Shown here: piece by piece, positions 45,666 to 54,721 of the stretch
How the letters are laid out: each line of letters opens with the position of its first letter
Numbering within the stretch: position 1 is the stretch's first letter
The notes under the pieces: generated by a model
Seen by the model: only the letters and a program-made list of their open reading frames with translations
Database searches by the model: none
Told to the model about the DNA's origin: nothing
Program-made: the position numbers and the translations under genes
From: Bradyrhizobium sp. B097
GTDB lineage: Bacteria > Pseudomonadota > Alphaproteobacteria > Rhizobiales > Xanthobacteraceae
DNA: 64,000 nt
Direction: 5' to 3'
Assembly: GCF_038957035.1 (NCBI RefSeq)
Contig: NZ_CP152412.1
Span: 8,490,501-8,554,500, forward strand

Positions 45666-46463
45666 ATGACGCAGGCACAGCTCGCGCAGGGGAATGATCC
45701 CCTGCTCGCGGTTCGCGACGTCAGCGTCGTGTTCGGCGGCATCATCGCACTGAATGGCGTGTCGTTCGACATGCGCCATGGGCAGATCCTCGGCCTGATC
45801 GGACCGAACGGCGCCGGCAAGACGACGCTGTTCAATTGCCTGTCGCGGCTCTACCAGCCGTCGTCCGGCGATATCCTGATGGAAGGCAAGAGCATCCTGT
45901 CGCGGCCGCCGCACCGGATTGCCGAGATCGGCATCGGCCGCACCTTCCAGAACGTCGCGCTGTTTCCCAATCTCTCCGTGATCGACAATGTCCGCGTCGG
46001 CGCGCATGCCCGCACCTCCAGCGACATCGTCAGCGACTCGCTGCGTCTCGCCTGGGTTCGCCGCGGCGAGAGCGACATGAACAAGAAGGTGCACGACATC
46101 CTCGGCTATCTCGATCTCGAGGACGTCGCCCACACCGTGGTCTCGGGACTTCCGTTCGGCACCCAGAAGCGCGTCGAGCTGGCGCGTGCCCTGGCCGCGG
46201 ATCCGAAGATCCTGCTGCTCGACGAGCCGGCCGGCGGCCTCAATCACGAGGAAGTCTATGTGCTCGGCGATTTGATCCGCAAAATCCGCGATGACCGGAA
46301 AATTACGGTGTTGCTGGTCGAGCATCACATGGGTCTCGTGATGTCGATCGCCGACCACGTCGTCGCGCTCAATTTCGGCCGCAAGCTGGCCGAAGGCACG
46401 CCGGCCCAGGTCCAGGCCGACCCCGACGTCATCAAGGCCTATCTGGGGAGCAAGGACCAATGA
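45666..46463 (+). CDS. livG: Branched-chain-type ABC transporter ATPase LivG
   Basis: 265 residues. Walker A GPNGAGKT (46-53), Q loop 'GRTFQNVALF', a variant signature 'LPFGTQKRVELARAL', Walker B 'ILLLDEPAGGL' and switch His in 'LLVEHHM'. The LivG branch of the hydrophobic amino acid uptake (HAAT) family. Overlaps livF by 4 bp (ATGA). The family also imports aromatic and dicarboxylic acids, which fits the neighbouring pim operon. Confidence 0.9.
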   Translation: MTQAQLAQGNDPLLAVRDVSVVFGGIIALNGVSFDMRHGQILGLIGPNGAGKTTLFNCLSRLYQPSSGDILMEGKSILSRPPHRIAEIGIGRTFQNVALFPNLSVIDNVRVGAHARTSSDIVSDSLRLAWVRRGESDMNKKVHDILGYLDLEDVAHTVVSGLPFGTQKRVELARALAADPKILLLDEPAGGLNHEEVYVLGDLIRKIRDDRKITVLLVEHHMGLVMSIADHVVALNFGRKLAEGTPAQVQADPDVIKAYLGSKDQ

Positions 46464-47173
46464 CCGCGATGCTCAACGTCAAGGACCTGCGCGCCTATTA
46501 CGGTCAGGTCCAGGCCCTGCACGGCCTCAGCTTCTCGCTCAACGAGGGTTCGCTGACCACCCTGCTCGGCGCCAACGGCGCCGGCAAGACCACCACGCTG
46601 CGGGCGATCTGCAACATGGTGCGCTCGACCGGCGCGATCGAGTTCGAGGGCAAGCCGATCGGCACCCGTTCCACTGAAAACGTGGTCCGCCTCGGCATCG
46701 CCCATGTGCCGCAGGGCCGCGGCACCTTCACCAACATGACGGTGGAGGAAAACCTGCAGCTCGGGGCCATCAGCCGTTCCGACAAGAACGCCATCGGCTC
46801 CGATATCGAGCGGATGTACGAGCATTTCCCGGTGCTGAAGCAGCGCTACACCCAGCAGGCCGGCACGCTGTCGGGCGGCGAGCAGCAGATGCTCGCGGTG
46901 GCGCGCGCGCTGATGCTGCGGCCGCGCCTGATGCTGCTCGACGAGCCGTCATTCGGCCTCGCGCCGCTGATCGTGCGCGACCTGTTCCGCATCCTGGGCA
47001 AGATCAATCGCGAGGAAAAGGTGACCATCCTGGTGGTCGAGCAGAACGCGCAGCTCGCGCTCGAGCTCGCCGACCAGGCCTATGTGATCGAAACCGGACG
47101 GATCGTGATGTCGGGCAATGCCAAGGACATCGCGAACAACGAAGACGTCCGCAAATCCTATCTCGGCTACTGA
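46460..47173 (+). CDS. livF: Branched-chain-type ABC transporter ATPase LivF
   Basis: 237 residues. Walker A GANGAGKT (37-44), 'VPQGRGTFTNMTVEENLQLGA' (typical LivF), signature LSGGEQQ, Walker B 'LMLLDEPSFGL'. Pairs with LivG as the second cytoplasmic ATPase of the importer. Its ATG is inside the last codons of livG and livH follows by 12 bp. Confidence 0.92.
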   Translation: MTAMLNVKDLRAYYGQVQALHGLSFSLNEGSLTTLLGANGAGKTTTLRAICNMVRSTGAIEFEGKPIGTRSTENVVRLGIAHVPQGRGTFTNMTVEENLQLGAISRSDKNAIGSDIERMYEHFPVLKQRYTQQAGTLSGGEQQMLAVARALMLRPRLMLLDEPSFGLAPLIVRDLFRILGKINREEKVTILVVEQNAQLALELADQAYVIETGRIVMSGNAKDIANNEDVRKSYLGY

Positions 47174-47185
47174 GGAGCTGGCACA

Positions 47186-48064
47186 ATGGAGCTTTTTGCC
47201 AACCAGGTCCTGGCCGGCATCGCCACGGGCGCGATCTATGCCTGCATGGCGCTCGCGGTCGTGATGATCTACCAGGCCATCGACCATCTGAATTTCGCCC
47301 AGGGCGAAATGGCGATGTTCTCGACCTTCGTGTCGTGGCAGCTGATGCAATGGGGTGTGCCATATTGGGGCGCCTTCGTGCTCACCGTCGCGTTTTCGTT
47401 TGCCGCCGGCATCGTCATCGAGCGGCTGCTGTTCAAGCCGCTGGCCAAGGCGCCGATCCTGACCAATGTCGCCGGCTTCATCGCGCTGTATGCGATCATC
47501 AACAGCGTCGCCGGCCTGATCTGGGACTTCACCATCAAGCAATATCCGACGCCGTTCGGCTCCTCGCCGTTCCTCGGCAGCCAGCTGATCTCGACCCACC
47601 AGGCCGGCATGATCGGCATCACGCTGCTGATGCTGGCCCTGCTGTTCTTCTTCTTCCGCTTCACCCGGGTCGGCCTTGCGATGCGGGCGGCCGCCTCGCT
47701 GCCTGAATCGGCCCGGCTGGTCGGCATCAACACCTCCTGGATGATCGCGCTGGGCTGGGGCATGGCGTCCGCGATCGGCTCGATCGCCGGCATGATGATC
47801 GCCCCTGTGGTGTTCCTCGAGCCGAACATGATGCTCGGCGTGCTGATCTACGGATTTGCCGCAGCCGTGCTCGGCGGCCTGACCTCACCGTTCGGCGCCG
47901 TGATGGGCGGCTTCCTGGTCGGCATCTTCGAGAACCTCGTCGGCACCTACATCCCCGGCGTCGGCAATGAGCTGAAACTTCCGATCGCGCTCGCGCTGAT
48001 CATCGTCGTCCTGGTCGTTAAACCGGCAGGCCTGTTCGGCCGCGCCATCGTCAAGCGAGTTTGA
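47186..48064 (+). CDS. livH: Branched-chain-type ABC transporter permease LivH
   Basis: 292 residues, about eight membrane helices. 'NQVLAGIATGAIYACMALAVVMIYQAIDHLNFAQGEMAMF' at the N-terminus and 'RAAASLPESARLVGINTSWMIALGWGMASAIGSIAGMM' (coupling-loop region) are typical for LivH. Next to livM in one operon. Confidence 0.92.
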   Translation: MELFANQVLAGIATGAIYACMALAVVMIYQAIDHLNFAQGEMAMFSTFVSWQLMQWGVPYWGAFVLTVAFSFAAGIVIERLLFKPLAKAPILTNVAGFIALYAIINSVAGLIWDFTIKQYPTPFGSSPFLGSQLISTHQAGMIGITLLMLALLFFFFRFTRVGLAMRAAASLPESARLVGINTSWMIALGWGMASAIGSIAGMMIAPVVFLEPNMMLGVLIYGFAAAVLGGLTSPFGAVMGGFLVGIFENLVGTYIPGVGNELKLPIALALIIVVLVVKPAGLFGRAIVKRV

Positions 48065-48066
48065 TC

Positions 48067-49083
48067 ATGAGCGCCGCTGAAGACATCGTCACAGAAGCCC
48101 CCGCCGTCGAGGCTGTGCCCAAGCGTGCCATGACGCTGGGCTACGGCACCTCGCTGGTCGTGCTTGCCGCGCTGATCCTGATCCCGCTGTTCGTGAAGAA
48201 CTTCATCATCTTCCAGATGACGATGCTTCTGATCTACGCCCTTGCGGTGATGGCGCTCAACATCCTGACCGGCGGAAGCGGCCAGTTCTCGCTCGGCCAG
48301 AGCGCGTTCTATGCCGTCGGCGCCTATACGTCGGCGATCCTGATGGAGCATGCGGGCATGAACTATGCCCTGACGCTGCCGGTCGCCGGCATCGTCTGCT
48401 TCGGCTTCGGCTTCCTGTTCGGCCAGCCGGCGCTGCGGCTATCCGGCGTCTATCTGGCGCTCGCGACCTTCGCGCTCGCCACCGCAATGCCGCAGCTGCT
48501 CAAGCTCGGCTATTTCGAGCACTGGACCGGCGGCGTGCAGGGCCTCGTCGTCACCAAGCCGGATGCCCCGTTCGGGCTGCCGATGGGGCAGGACATGTGG
48601 CTCTACTACTTCACCCTGGCGGTCTCGATCGGAATTTACGTCGCCTCGGTGAACCTGCTGCGCTCGCGCTCGGGCCGCGCCTTCATGGCGATCCGCGACA
48701 ACGAAATCGCGGCTTCCGCGATGGGTGTCGACGTCGCGCTGTACAAGACGCTGGCGTTCGGCGTCTCGGCCGGCATCACCGGCGTTGCCGGCGGTCTCGG
48801 CGCCATCGCGGTGCAGTTCGTGGCGCCCGACGGCTACACCATCCAGCTCGCGATCTCACTGTTCCTCGGCATGGTGGTCGGCGGCGTCGGCTGGCTGCCC
48901 GGCTCGATCGTCGGAAGCGCCTTCATCATCTTTGTGCCCAACATGGCGGAGAGCATTTCCAAGGGCCTTTCCGGCGCTGTGTTCGGCGTGTTGCTGTTCC
49001 TCGTCATCTTCCTCGTGCCGCACGGCGCCAGGCAGGTTGCGATCGTTGCCCAGCAACTGGCCACAAAGTTCAAGAAAAACTAA
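48067..49083 (+). CDS. livM: Branched-chain-type ABC transporter permease LivM
   Basis: 338 residues, about nine membrane helices after a 25-residue cytoplasmic tail. 'YALAVMALNILTGGSGQFSLGQSAFYAVGAYTSAILM' and 'RSGRAFMAIRDNEIAASAMGVDVALYKTLAFGVSAGITGVAGGL' are typical LivM sequence. ATG at 48067, two bases after the livH stop. The first binding-protein gene follows by 29 bp, so it belongs to the same transcript. Confidence 0.92.
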   Translation: MSAAEDIVTEAPAVEAVPKRAMTLGYGTSLVVLAALILIPLFVKNFIIFQMTMLLIYALAVMALNILTGGSGQFSLGQSAFYAVGAYTSAILMEHAGMNYALTLPVAGIVCFGFGFLFGQPALRLSGVYLALATFALATAMPQLLKLGYFEHWTGGVQGLVVTKPDAPFGLPMGQDMWLYYFTLAVSIGIYVASVNLLRSRSGRAFMAIRDNEIAASAMGVDVALYKTLAFGVSAGITGVAGGLGAIAVQFVAPDGYTIQLAISLFLGMVVGGVGWLPGSIVGSAFIIFVPNMAESISKGLSGAVFGVLLFLVIFLVPHGARQVAIVAQQLATKFKKN

Positions 49084-49112
49084 GAATCTTTAGAACCAAA
49101 CCAGGAGACATT

Positions 49113-50342
49113 ATGCTTTCTACCGTTCGGATCGCCGCGATTTCCGCGGCGATCGTCGCTGTTGCCGCGACGTCCACTGCCGCATTCGCCCAAAAGAAAT
49201 ACGACACCGGCGCAAGCGATACCGAGATCAAGGTCGGCAACATCATCCCCTATTCGGGACCGGCCTCCGCCTACGGCGTGATCGGCAAGACCGAAGAAGC
49301 CTACTTCAAGATGATCAACGACCGCGGCGGCATCAACGGCCGCAAGGTCAATTTCGTCAGCTATGACGACGCCTACTCGCCGCCGAAGGCGGTCGAGCAG
49401 GTGCGCAAGCTGGTCGAGAGCGACGAAGTGCTGCTGGTCTTCAACCCGCTCGGCACACCGTCCAACACCGCGATCCAGAAATACCTGAATTCCAAGAAGA
49501 TCCCGCAGTTGTTCGTCGCCACCGGCGCCACCAAGTGGAACGATCCGAAGAACTTCCCGTGGACCATGGGCTGGCAGCCGAGCTACCAGAGCGAAGCGCA
49601 GATCTATGCCAAGTGGTTGATGAAGGAGAAGCCCGACGCCAAGGTCGCGATCCTCTATCAGAACGACGATTTCGGCAAAGACTACCTCAAGGGCACCAAG
49701 GACGGTTTTGGCGCCAAGGCGGCCTCCAGCATCATCATGGAGGAGAGCTATGAGGTATCGGAGCCGTCGATCGACGGCCACATCGTCAAGATCAAGGCCG
49801 CCAATCCCGACGTGCTGCTGATCTACACCACGCCGAAGTTCGGCGCGCAGACCATCAAGAAGACCGCCGAGCTCGGCTGGAAGCCGCTGCAGATCATCAC
49901 CAACGTGTCGGCCTCGGTCGGCAGCGTGATGCAGCCTGCCGGCTTCGACAACGCCCAGGGCGTGCTGTCGGCGGCCTACGCCAAGGACGGCGCCGACTCG
50001 CAGTGGAACAACGACCCCGGCATGAAGAAGTGGTCCGAGTTTCTCGACAAGTACATGCCGGGCGCCGACAAGACCGACGGCGGCTATGTCTACGGCTATG
50101 GCGCCGCGCAGACGCTCGCCAAGGTGCTGGAAATGTGCGGCGACGATCTGACCCGCGCCAATGTCATGAAGCAGGCGGCGAGCCTGAAGGACTTTACGCC
50201 GGACACCCTGCTGCCCGGCGTCAAGATCAACACCTCGGCCACCGACTTCGCCCCGATCGCCCAGCTGCAGATGCAGCGCTTCAAGGGTCAGAAGTGGGAA
50301 CTGTTCGGTGACATCATTTCCGGCGACGTCCCCTCTGAGTGA
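49113..50342 (+). CDS. ABC transporter substrate-binding protein, tandem copy 1
   Basis: 409 residues, periplasmic-binding protein of the Leu/Ile/Val (Peripla_BP_6) type. Signal peptide up to 'STAAFA', mature protein begins QKKYDTGASDTEIKVGN, the shared start of five tandem paralogs. Motifs common to all five: 'PYSGPASAYGVIGK', 'FVATGATKWNDPK', 'YQNDDFGKDYLKG', 'EMCGDDLTRANVMKQAASL', 'QKWELFGDIISGDV'. It is the operon partner of livGFHM (29 bp after livM, AGGAGA before the ATG) and is closed by a terminator. Ligand unknown. Confidence 0.92.
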   Translation: MLSTVRIAAISAAIVAVAATSTAAFAQKKYDTGASDTEIKVGNIIPYSGPASAYGVIGKTEEAYFKMINDRGGINGRKVNFVSYDDAYSPPKAVEQVRKLVESDEVLLVFNPLGTPSNTAIQKYLNSKKIPQLFVATGATKWNDPKNFPWTMGWQPSYQSEAQIYAKWLMKEKPDAKVAILYQNDDFGKDYLKGTKDGFGAKAASSIIMEESYEVSEPSIDGHIVKIKAANPDVLLIYTTPKFGAQTIKKTAELGWKPLQIITNVSASVGSVMQPAGFDNAQGVLSAAYAKDGADSQWNNDPGMKKWSEFLDKYMPGADKTDGGYVYGYGAAQTLAKVLEMCGDDLTRANVMKQAASLKDFTPDTLLPGVKINTSATDFAPIAQLQMQRFKGQKWELFGDIISGDVPSE

Positions 50343-50367
50343 CGTTGCACTGCGGGAATAAAACAAC

Positions 50368-50400
50368 AGCCTCCGCGATCACAGTCGCGGGGGCTTTTTG
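50368..50400 (+). terminator. Intrinsic terminator after binding protein 1
   Basis: AGCCTCCGCGA-N6-TCGCGGGGGCT followed by TTTT; ends the livGFHM-binding protein transcript 25 bp after the stop. Confidence 0.85.
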
Positions 50401-50460
50401 TTGACGCCCCGCGCCGATGGTATTGAATACTGCAAACTAAGAACTCGAGGTGGGGAAACC

Positions 50461-51687
50461 ATGACTGCCGCACGTCCGTCCCTGACGGCGCTCCTGTCCG
50501 CATTGGCTCTGATCCTGACGAGCTGCAATGTCGCGCTGGCGCAGAAGAAATACGACACCGGGGCCAGCGACACCGAGATCAAGATCGGCAACACCGCGCC
50601 CTACAGCGGCCCCGCCTCGGCCTATGGCGTGATCGGCAGGACCGAGGCGGCCTACTTCAAGATGATCAACGAGTCCGGCGGCATCCACGGCCGCAAGATC
50701 ACGTTCATCTCCTATGACGACAGCTACTCGCCGGCCAAGACGGTGGAGCAAACCCGCAAGCTGGTCGAGGACGACGAGGTCCTGCTGGTGTTCGGCTCGG
50801 TTGGTACAGCAACCAACGCTTCGATCCGGAAGTACATGAACGAGAAGCAGGTGCCCCAACTGTTCGTCGGTTCCGGCGGCTCCAAGTGGAACGACCCCAA
50901 GAACTATCCCTGGACCATGGGCTGGCAGCCGTCCTACCAGGACGAGGCGCGGGTCTACGCAAAATACATCATGAAGCACAAACCCGATGCCAAGGTTGCG
51001 CTGCTTTACCAGAACGACGATTTCGGCAAGGACTACCTCAAGGGCCTGAAGGATGCCTTCGGCGACAGGGCCTCGATGATCGTCGCCGAAGAAGCTTACG
51101 AGACGTCGGAGCCTGCGATCGACAATCACATCGTCAAGCTGAAAGCCGCCGGCGCCGACACCTTCATCAGTGTCACGTCACCGAAATTCGCGGCGCAGGC
51201 AATCAAGAAGGCCGCCGAGATCGCGTGGACGCCGTTGCAGTTCGTCGCCAATGTCTCAGCCTCGGTCGGCGGCGTCATGCAGCCGGCCGGCTTCGAGAAT
51301 TCGCAGGGTATCCTGTCGGCGTCCTACCTCAAGGACGGCGCCGATCCGCAATGGGACAAGGATCCGGGCATGGAGAAATTCCTTGCCTTCCTCAAGAAGG
51401 ACTATCCCGACGCCAACAAGCTCGACGGCGCCACCTCCTACGGTTACGCCGCCGCGCAGACCATGGCGCAGGTGCTGGAGATGTGCGGTGACGATCTCAC
51501 CCGCGCCAACATCATGAAGCAGGCCGCGAGCCTGCAGGATTATGTCCCCGGCACGCTGCTGCCGGGCATCAGCATCAACACCTCGGCCACCGACTTCGCG
51601 CCGATCAAGCAGTTGCAGCTGATGCGCTTCAAGGGCGAGAAGTGGGAGCTGTTCGGCGACATCATCTCGAGCGGGCTCAGCAACTAG
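50461..51687 (+). CDS. ABC transporter substrate-binding protein, tandem copy 2
   Basis: 408 residues, same family as copy 1. The signal sequence reads 'ALILTSCNVALAQ': it can be cut as a Sec signal after ALA, but 'LTSC' also fits a lipobox, so this copy may be lipid-anchored. The adapted copy-specific stretch 'FGSVGTATNASIRKYMNEKQVPQLFVGSGGSKWND' differs from 'LGTPSN...ATGATKWND' in the others, at a probable ligand-pocket segment. GAGGTGGGG precedes the ATG. Sits between two terminators and so is probably transcribed on its own. Confidence 0.9.
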   Translation: MTAARPSLTALLSALALILTSCNVALAQKKYDTGASDTEIKIGNTAPYSGPASAYGVIGRTEAAYFKMINESGGIHGRKITFISYDDSYSPAKTVEQTRKLVEDDEVLLVFGSVGTATNASIRKYMNEKQVPQLFVGSGGSKWNDPKNYPWTMGWQPSYQDEARVYAKYIMKHKPDAKVALLYQNDDFGKDYLKGLKDAFGDRASMIVAEEAYETSEPAIDNHIVKLKAAGADTFISVTSPKFAAQAIKKAAEIAWTPLQFVANVSASVGGVMQPAGFENSQGILSASYLKDGADPQWDKDPGMEKFLAFLKKDYPDANKLDGATSYGYAAAQTMAQVLEMCGDDLTRANIMKQAASLQDYVPGTLLPGISINTSATDFAPIKQLQLMRFKGEKWELFGDIISSGLSN

Positions 51688-51779
51688 GACGACGCACCAC
51701 CTCCATCGCAAACGCTTCGCGTGTGTCGCGAAGCGCTTGTGCGGCACCGGCTTTCCTCGCAACACGTTCGACTAAATGA

Positions 51780-51812
51780 CGCCTTCCGCGGCAGCGCCGC
51801 GGGGGGCTTTCT
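51780..51812 (+). terminator. Intrinsic terminator after binding protein 2
   Basis: GCCTTCCGCGGC-AGC-GCCGCGGGGGGC then TTTC. Stem of about 12 pairs with a small internal mismatch. Confidence 0.8.
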
Positions 51813-51914
51813 GTTGCTGGCACCTGACGAAAGGTATTCAATGCCGAAAGGAGCCGCAAAGTGCTCCCACTCCAAAAATCGTGACACATTCACCGTGATC
51901 CAAGGGAGATCAAA

Positions 51915-53144
51915 ATGCCTGCTATCCGTTTGCGGTTGGGGGCCTTTTCGGCTGCCCTCGCATTGCTCGCGGCGACCGCGAGCCCCTCAGCCGCGCAGAA
52001 GAAATACGACATCGGTGCCTCCGACAGCGAAATCAAGATCGGCAACATCATGCCCTACAGCGGAGCGGCGTCCGCCTATGGCGTGATCGGCAAGACCGAG
52101 GAGGCCTATTTCCGTAAGATCAACGCCGAGGGCGGCATCAACGGCCGCAAGATCACCTTCATCAGCTATGACGACGCCTACACGCCACCGAAAACCGTCG
52201 AGCAGGCGCGCAAGCTCGTCGAGAGCGACGAGGTGCTGCTGATCTTCAATTCGCTCGGCACGCCGCCGAACTCGGCGATCCAGAAATACATGAACCAGAA
52301 GAAGGTGCCGCAGCTGTTCGTCGCCACCGGCGCCACCAAGTGGAACGACCCGAGGGAATTTCCCTGGACGATGGGCTGGCAGCCCAACTACCAGAGCGAG
52401 TCCATCATCTACGCAAAGTACATCCTGAAGAACAAGCCCGACGCCAAGATCGCGGTGCTCTACCAGAACGACGATTACGGCAAGGACTATCTGAAGGGCT
52501 TCAAGGACGGGCTCGGCGCCAAGGCAGCGTCGATGATCGTCGCCGAGGACAGCTACGAGGTGACGGAGCCGACCATCGACTCCCACATCGTCAGGCTCAA
52601 GGCCACCGGCGCCGACGTGTTCTTCAACATCACAACGCCGAAATTCGCGGCGCAGGCGATCAAGAAGAACGCCGAACTCAACTGGCATCCGCTGCATTTC
52701 CTCAACAACGTCTCCGGATCGATCGGCAGTGTGATCAAGCCCGCGGGCTTCGAGAACGCCCAGGACATCATCTCGTCGCAATATTTCAAGGACCCGACCG
52801 ACCCACAGTGGAAGACCGACAAGGCAATGATCGCCTGGAACGAGTTCCTCGATAAATACTATCCGGAAGCGAACCGCGCCGATGCCTCCGTGATGTACGC
52901 CTACATCGTCTCGCAGGGCCTGGCGCATGTGCTCAAGGCGTGCGGCGACGACCTGACCCGCGCGAACGTCATGAAGCAGGCGGCCAGCATTCGCGATTAC
53001 GAACCCGGCGGCCTGTTGCCGGGTATCAAGGTCAACACCTCGGCGACCGATTTCGCGCCGCTCTCGCAACTGCAATTGATCCGCTTCAAGGGCCAGACCT
53101 GGGAGCGCTTTGGCGACATTTTGAGCGGCGACGTCGGCGGCTAA
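51915..53144 (+). CDS. ABC transporter substrate-binding protein, tandem copy 3
   Basis: 409 residues, same family. Signal peptide to 'ASPSA'; mature start AQKKYDIGASDSEIKIGN. Variant at the membrane-facing lobe: 'HFLNNVSGSIGSVIKPAGFENAQDIISSQYFKDPTD', shared partly with copy 4. The C-terminal part diverges most ('MYAYIVSQGLAHVLKACGDD' instead of 'YGYGAAQTLAKVLEMCGDD'). Shine-Dalgarno GGGAG; own terminator follows. Confidence 0.92.
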   Translation: MPAIRLRLGAFSAALALLAATASPSAAQKKYDIGASDSEIKIGNIMPYSGAASAYGVIGKTEEAYFRKINAEGGINGRKITFISYDDAYTPPKTVEQARKLVESDEVLLIFNSLGTPPNSAIQKYMNQKKVPQLFVATGATKWNDPREFPWTMGWQPNYQSESIIYAKYILKNKPDAKIAVLYQNDDYGKDYLKGFKDGLGAKAASMIVAEDSYEVTEPTIDSHIVRLKATGADVFFNITTPKFAAQAIKKNAELNWHPLHFLNNVSGSIGSVIKPAGFENAQDIISSQYFKDPTDPQWKTDKAMIAWNEFLDKYYPEANRADASVMYAYIVSQGLAHVLKACGDDLTRANVMKQAASIRDYEPGGLLPGIKVNTSATDFAPLSQLQLIRFKGQTWERFGDILSGDVGG

Positions 53145-53169
53145 CCCGGAATTGTCGACTAAAGACGAG

Positions 53170-53198
53170 AGCCCCTGCGGCGTTGTCGCAGGGGCTTT
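53170..53198 (+). terminator. Intrinsic terminator after binding protein 3
   Basis: AGCCCCTGCG-N7-CGCAGGGGCT then TT; perfect 10-bp stem, 26 bp after the stop. Confidence 0.85.
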
Positions 53199-53304
53199 CC
53201 ATTGAGGCGGGCCGCCTGAAATGCTAGTCATTGCAGCCAAATAACAGAGCCCTCGAAACAAGAGGGCCGCGACACATCGTCTGACAACAGGGAGAGAGAC
53301 ATAG

Positions 53305-54531
53305 ATGTCCGCCACCAGAAGACTTGCGGTCCTCGGCGCCGCGCTCGCGCTCATCGCGACATCCAGCAGCGCTGCGCTTGCCCAGAAGAAATACGACACC
53401 GGCGCCAGCGACACCGAGATCAAGATCGGCAACATCATGCCCTACAGCGGACCCGCCTCCGCCTACGGCATCATCGGCCGCACCGAGGCCGCCTATTTCA
53501 AGAAGATCAACGATGCCGGCGGCATCAACGGCCGCAAGATCAACTTCATCTCCTATGATGACGCCTACTCGCCACCGAAAGCCGTGGAGCAGGCCCGCAA
53601 GCTGGTGGAAAGCGACGAGGTGCTGCTGATCTTCAACTCGCTCGGCACGCCGTCGAACTCGGCGATCCAGAAATACATGAACTCCAAGAAGGTGCCGCAG
53701 CTGTTCGTCGCCACCGGCGCCACCAAGTGGAACGATCCGAAGGACTTTCCCTGGACCATGGGCTGGCAGCCCAACTACCAGAGCGAGACCCAGATCTACG
53801 CAAAGTACATCCTGAAGAACATGCCGAACGCCAAGATCGCGGTGCTGTTCCAGAATGACGATTACGGCAAGGACTATCTGAAGGGTCTGAAGGACGGCCT
53901 CGGCCAGAAGGCCGCCAGCATGATCGTCGCCGAAGAGAGCTTCGAGACTTCCCAGCCGACCATCGACAGCAACATCGTCAAGCTGAAGTCCAGCAACGCC
54001 GACGTCTTCATCGACATCGCGACGCCGAAATTCGCCGCGCAGGCGATCAAGAAGGTCGCCGAGATCGGCTGGAAGCCGACCCACTTCCTCAACAACGTGT
54101 CGGCCTCGGTCGGCAGCGTGATCAAACCGGCCGGCTTCGAGAATGCGCAGGACATCATCTCCGCCGCCTACCTGAAGGACGCTTCCGACAAGCAATGGGA
54201 CAATGATCCCGGCATGAAGGAATTCTACGCTTTCATGGCCAAGGACTTCCCCGAGGGCGACAAGCTCGACGGCGGCACCGTGGTCGGCTTCGGCGTGGCG
54301 CAGACGCTGGTCCAGGTGCTCAAGCAGTGCGGCGACAACCTCACCCGCGAAAACATCATGAAGCAGGCGGCGAGCCTGCAGGACTTCCGCACCGAAGTGC
54401 TGCTGCCCGGCATCAAGATCAACACCGCCGCGAATGATTTCGCCCCGATCAGCCAGTTGCAGCTGATGAAGTTCAAGGGCGAGAAATGGGAACTGTTCGG
54501 CGACGTCATCAGCGCCGACGTCGGCGGCTGA
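53305..54531 (+). CDS. ABC transporter substrate-binding protein, tandem copy 4
   Basis: 408 residues, same family. Signal peptide to 'SSAALA'; mature QKKYDTGASDTEIKIGN. It shares 'HFLNNVSASVGSVIKPAGFENAQDIIS' with copy 3. Near the C-terminus 'KQCGDNLTRENIMKQAASLQDFRTEVLLPGIKINTAANDFAP' differs from the rest at several positions. GGGAGAG upstream of the ATG; own terminator follows. Confidence 0.92.
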   Translation: MSATRRLAVLGAALALIATSSSAALAQKKYDTGASDTEIKIGNIMPYSGPASAYGIIGRTEAAYFKKINDAGGINGRKINFISYDDAYSPPKAVEQARKLVESDEVLLIFNSLGTPSNSAIQKYMNSKKVPQLFVATGATKWNDPKDFPWTMGWQPNYQSETQIYAKYILKNMPNAKIAVLFQNDDYGKDYLKGLKDGLGQKAASMIVAEESFETSQPTIDSNIVKLKSSNADVFIDIATPKFAAQAIKKVAEIGWKPTHFLNNVSASVGSVIKPAGFENAQDIISAAYLKDASDKQWDNDPGMKEFYAFMAKDFPEGDKLDGGTVVGFGVAQTLVQVLKQCGDNLTRENIMKQAASLQDFRTEVLLPGIKINTAANDFAPISQLQLMKFKGEKWELFGDVISADVGG

Positions 54532-54558
54532 TTTCCTGCCGACAATCGACTGACATTG

Positions 54559-54589
54559 GCCCCCTGCGATACCGTCGCAGGGGGCTTTT
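54559..54589 (+). terminator. Intrinsic terminator after binding protein 4
   Basis: GCCCCCTGCGA-TACCG-TCGCAGGGGGC then TTTT; perfect 11-bp stem. Confidence 0.87.
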
Positions 54590-54721
54590 CATTCACCATG
54601 GGCCGACCGGCCCGGGCGATGCCTGCTTACACTTTGCCCGGCAATGCGCTAGGAAAACCGGCAAGAACCGAAGAGAACCCGGCGCCCTCGCGCGCCGGCA
54701 ACAACAAGGAGTTTTCGGGAA

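Noticed and set aside
48597..50342. 581-residue extended frame ending in binding protein 1
   Set aside because: The extra N-terminal part is an off-frame reading of livM; the signal peptide and AGGAGA place the start at 49113.
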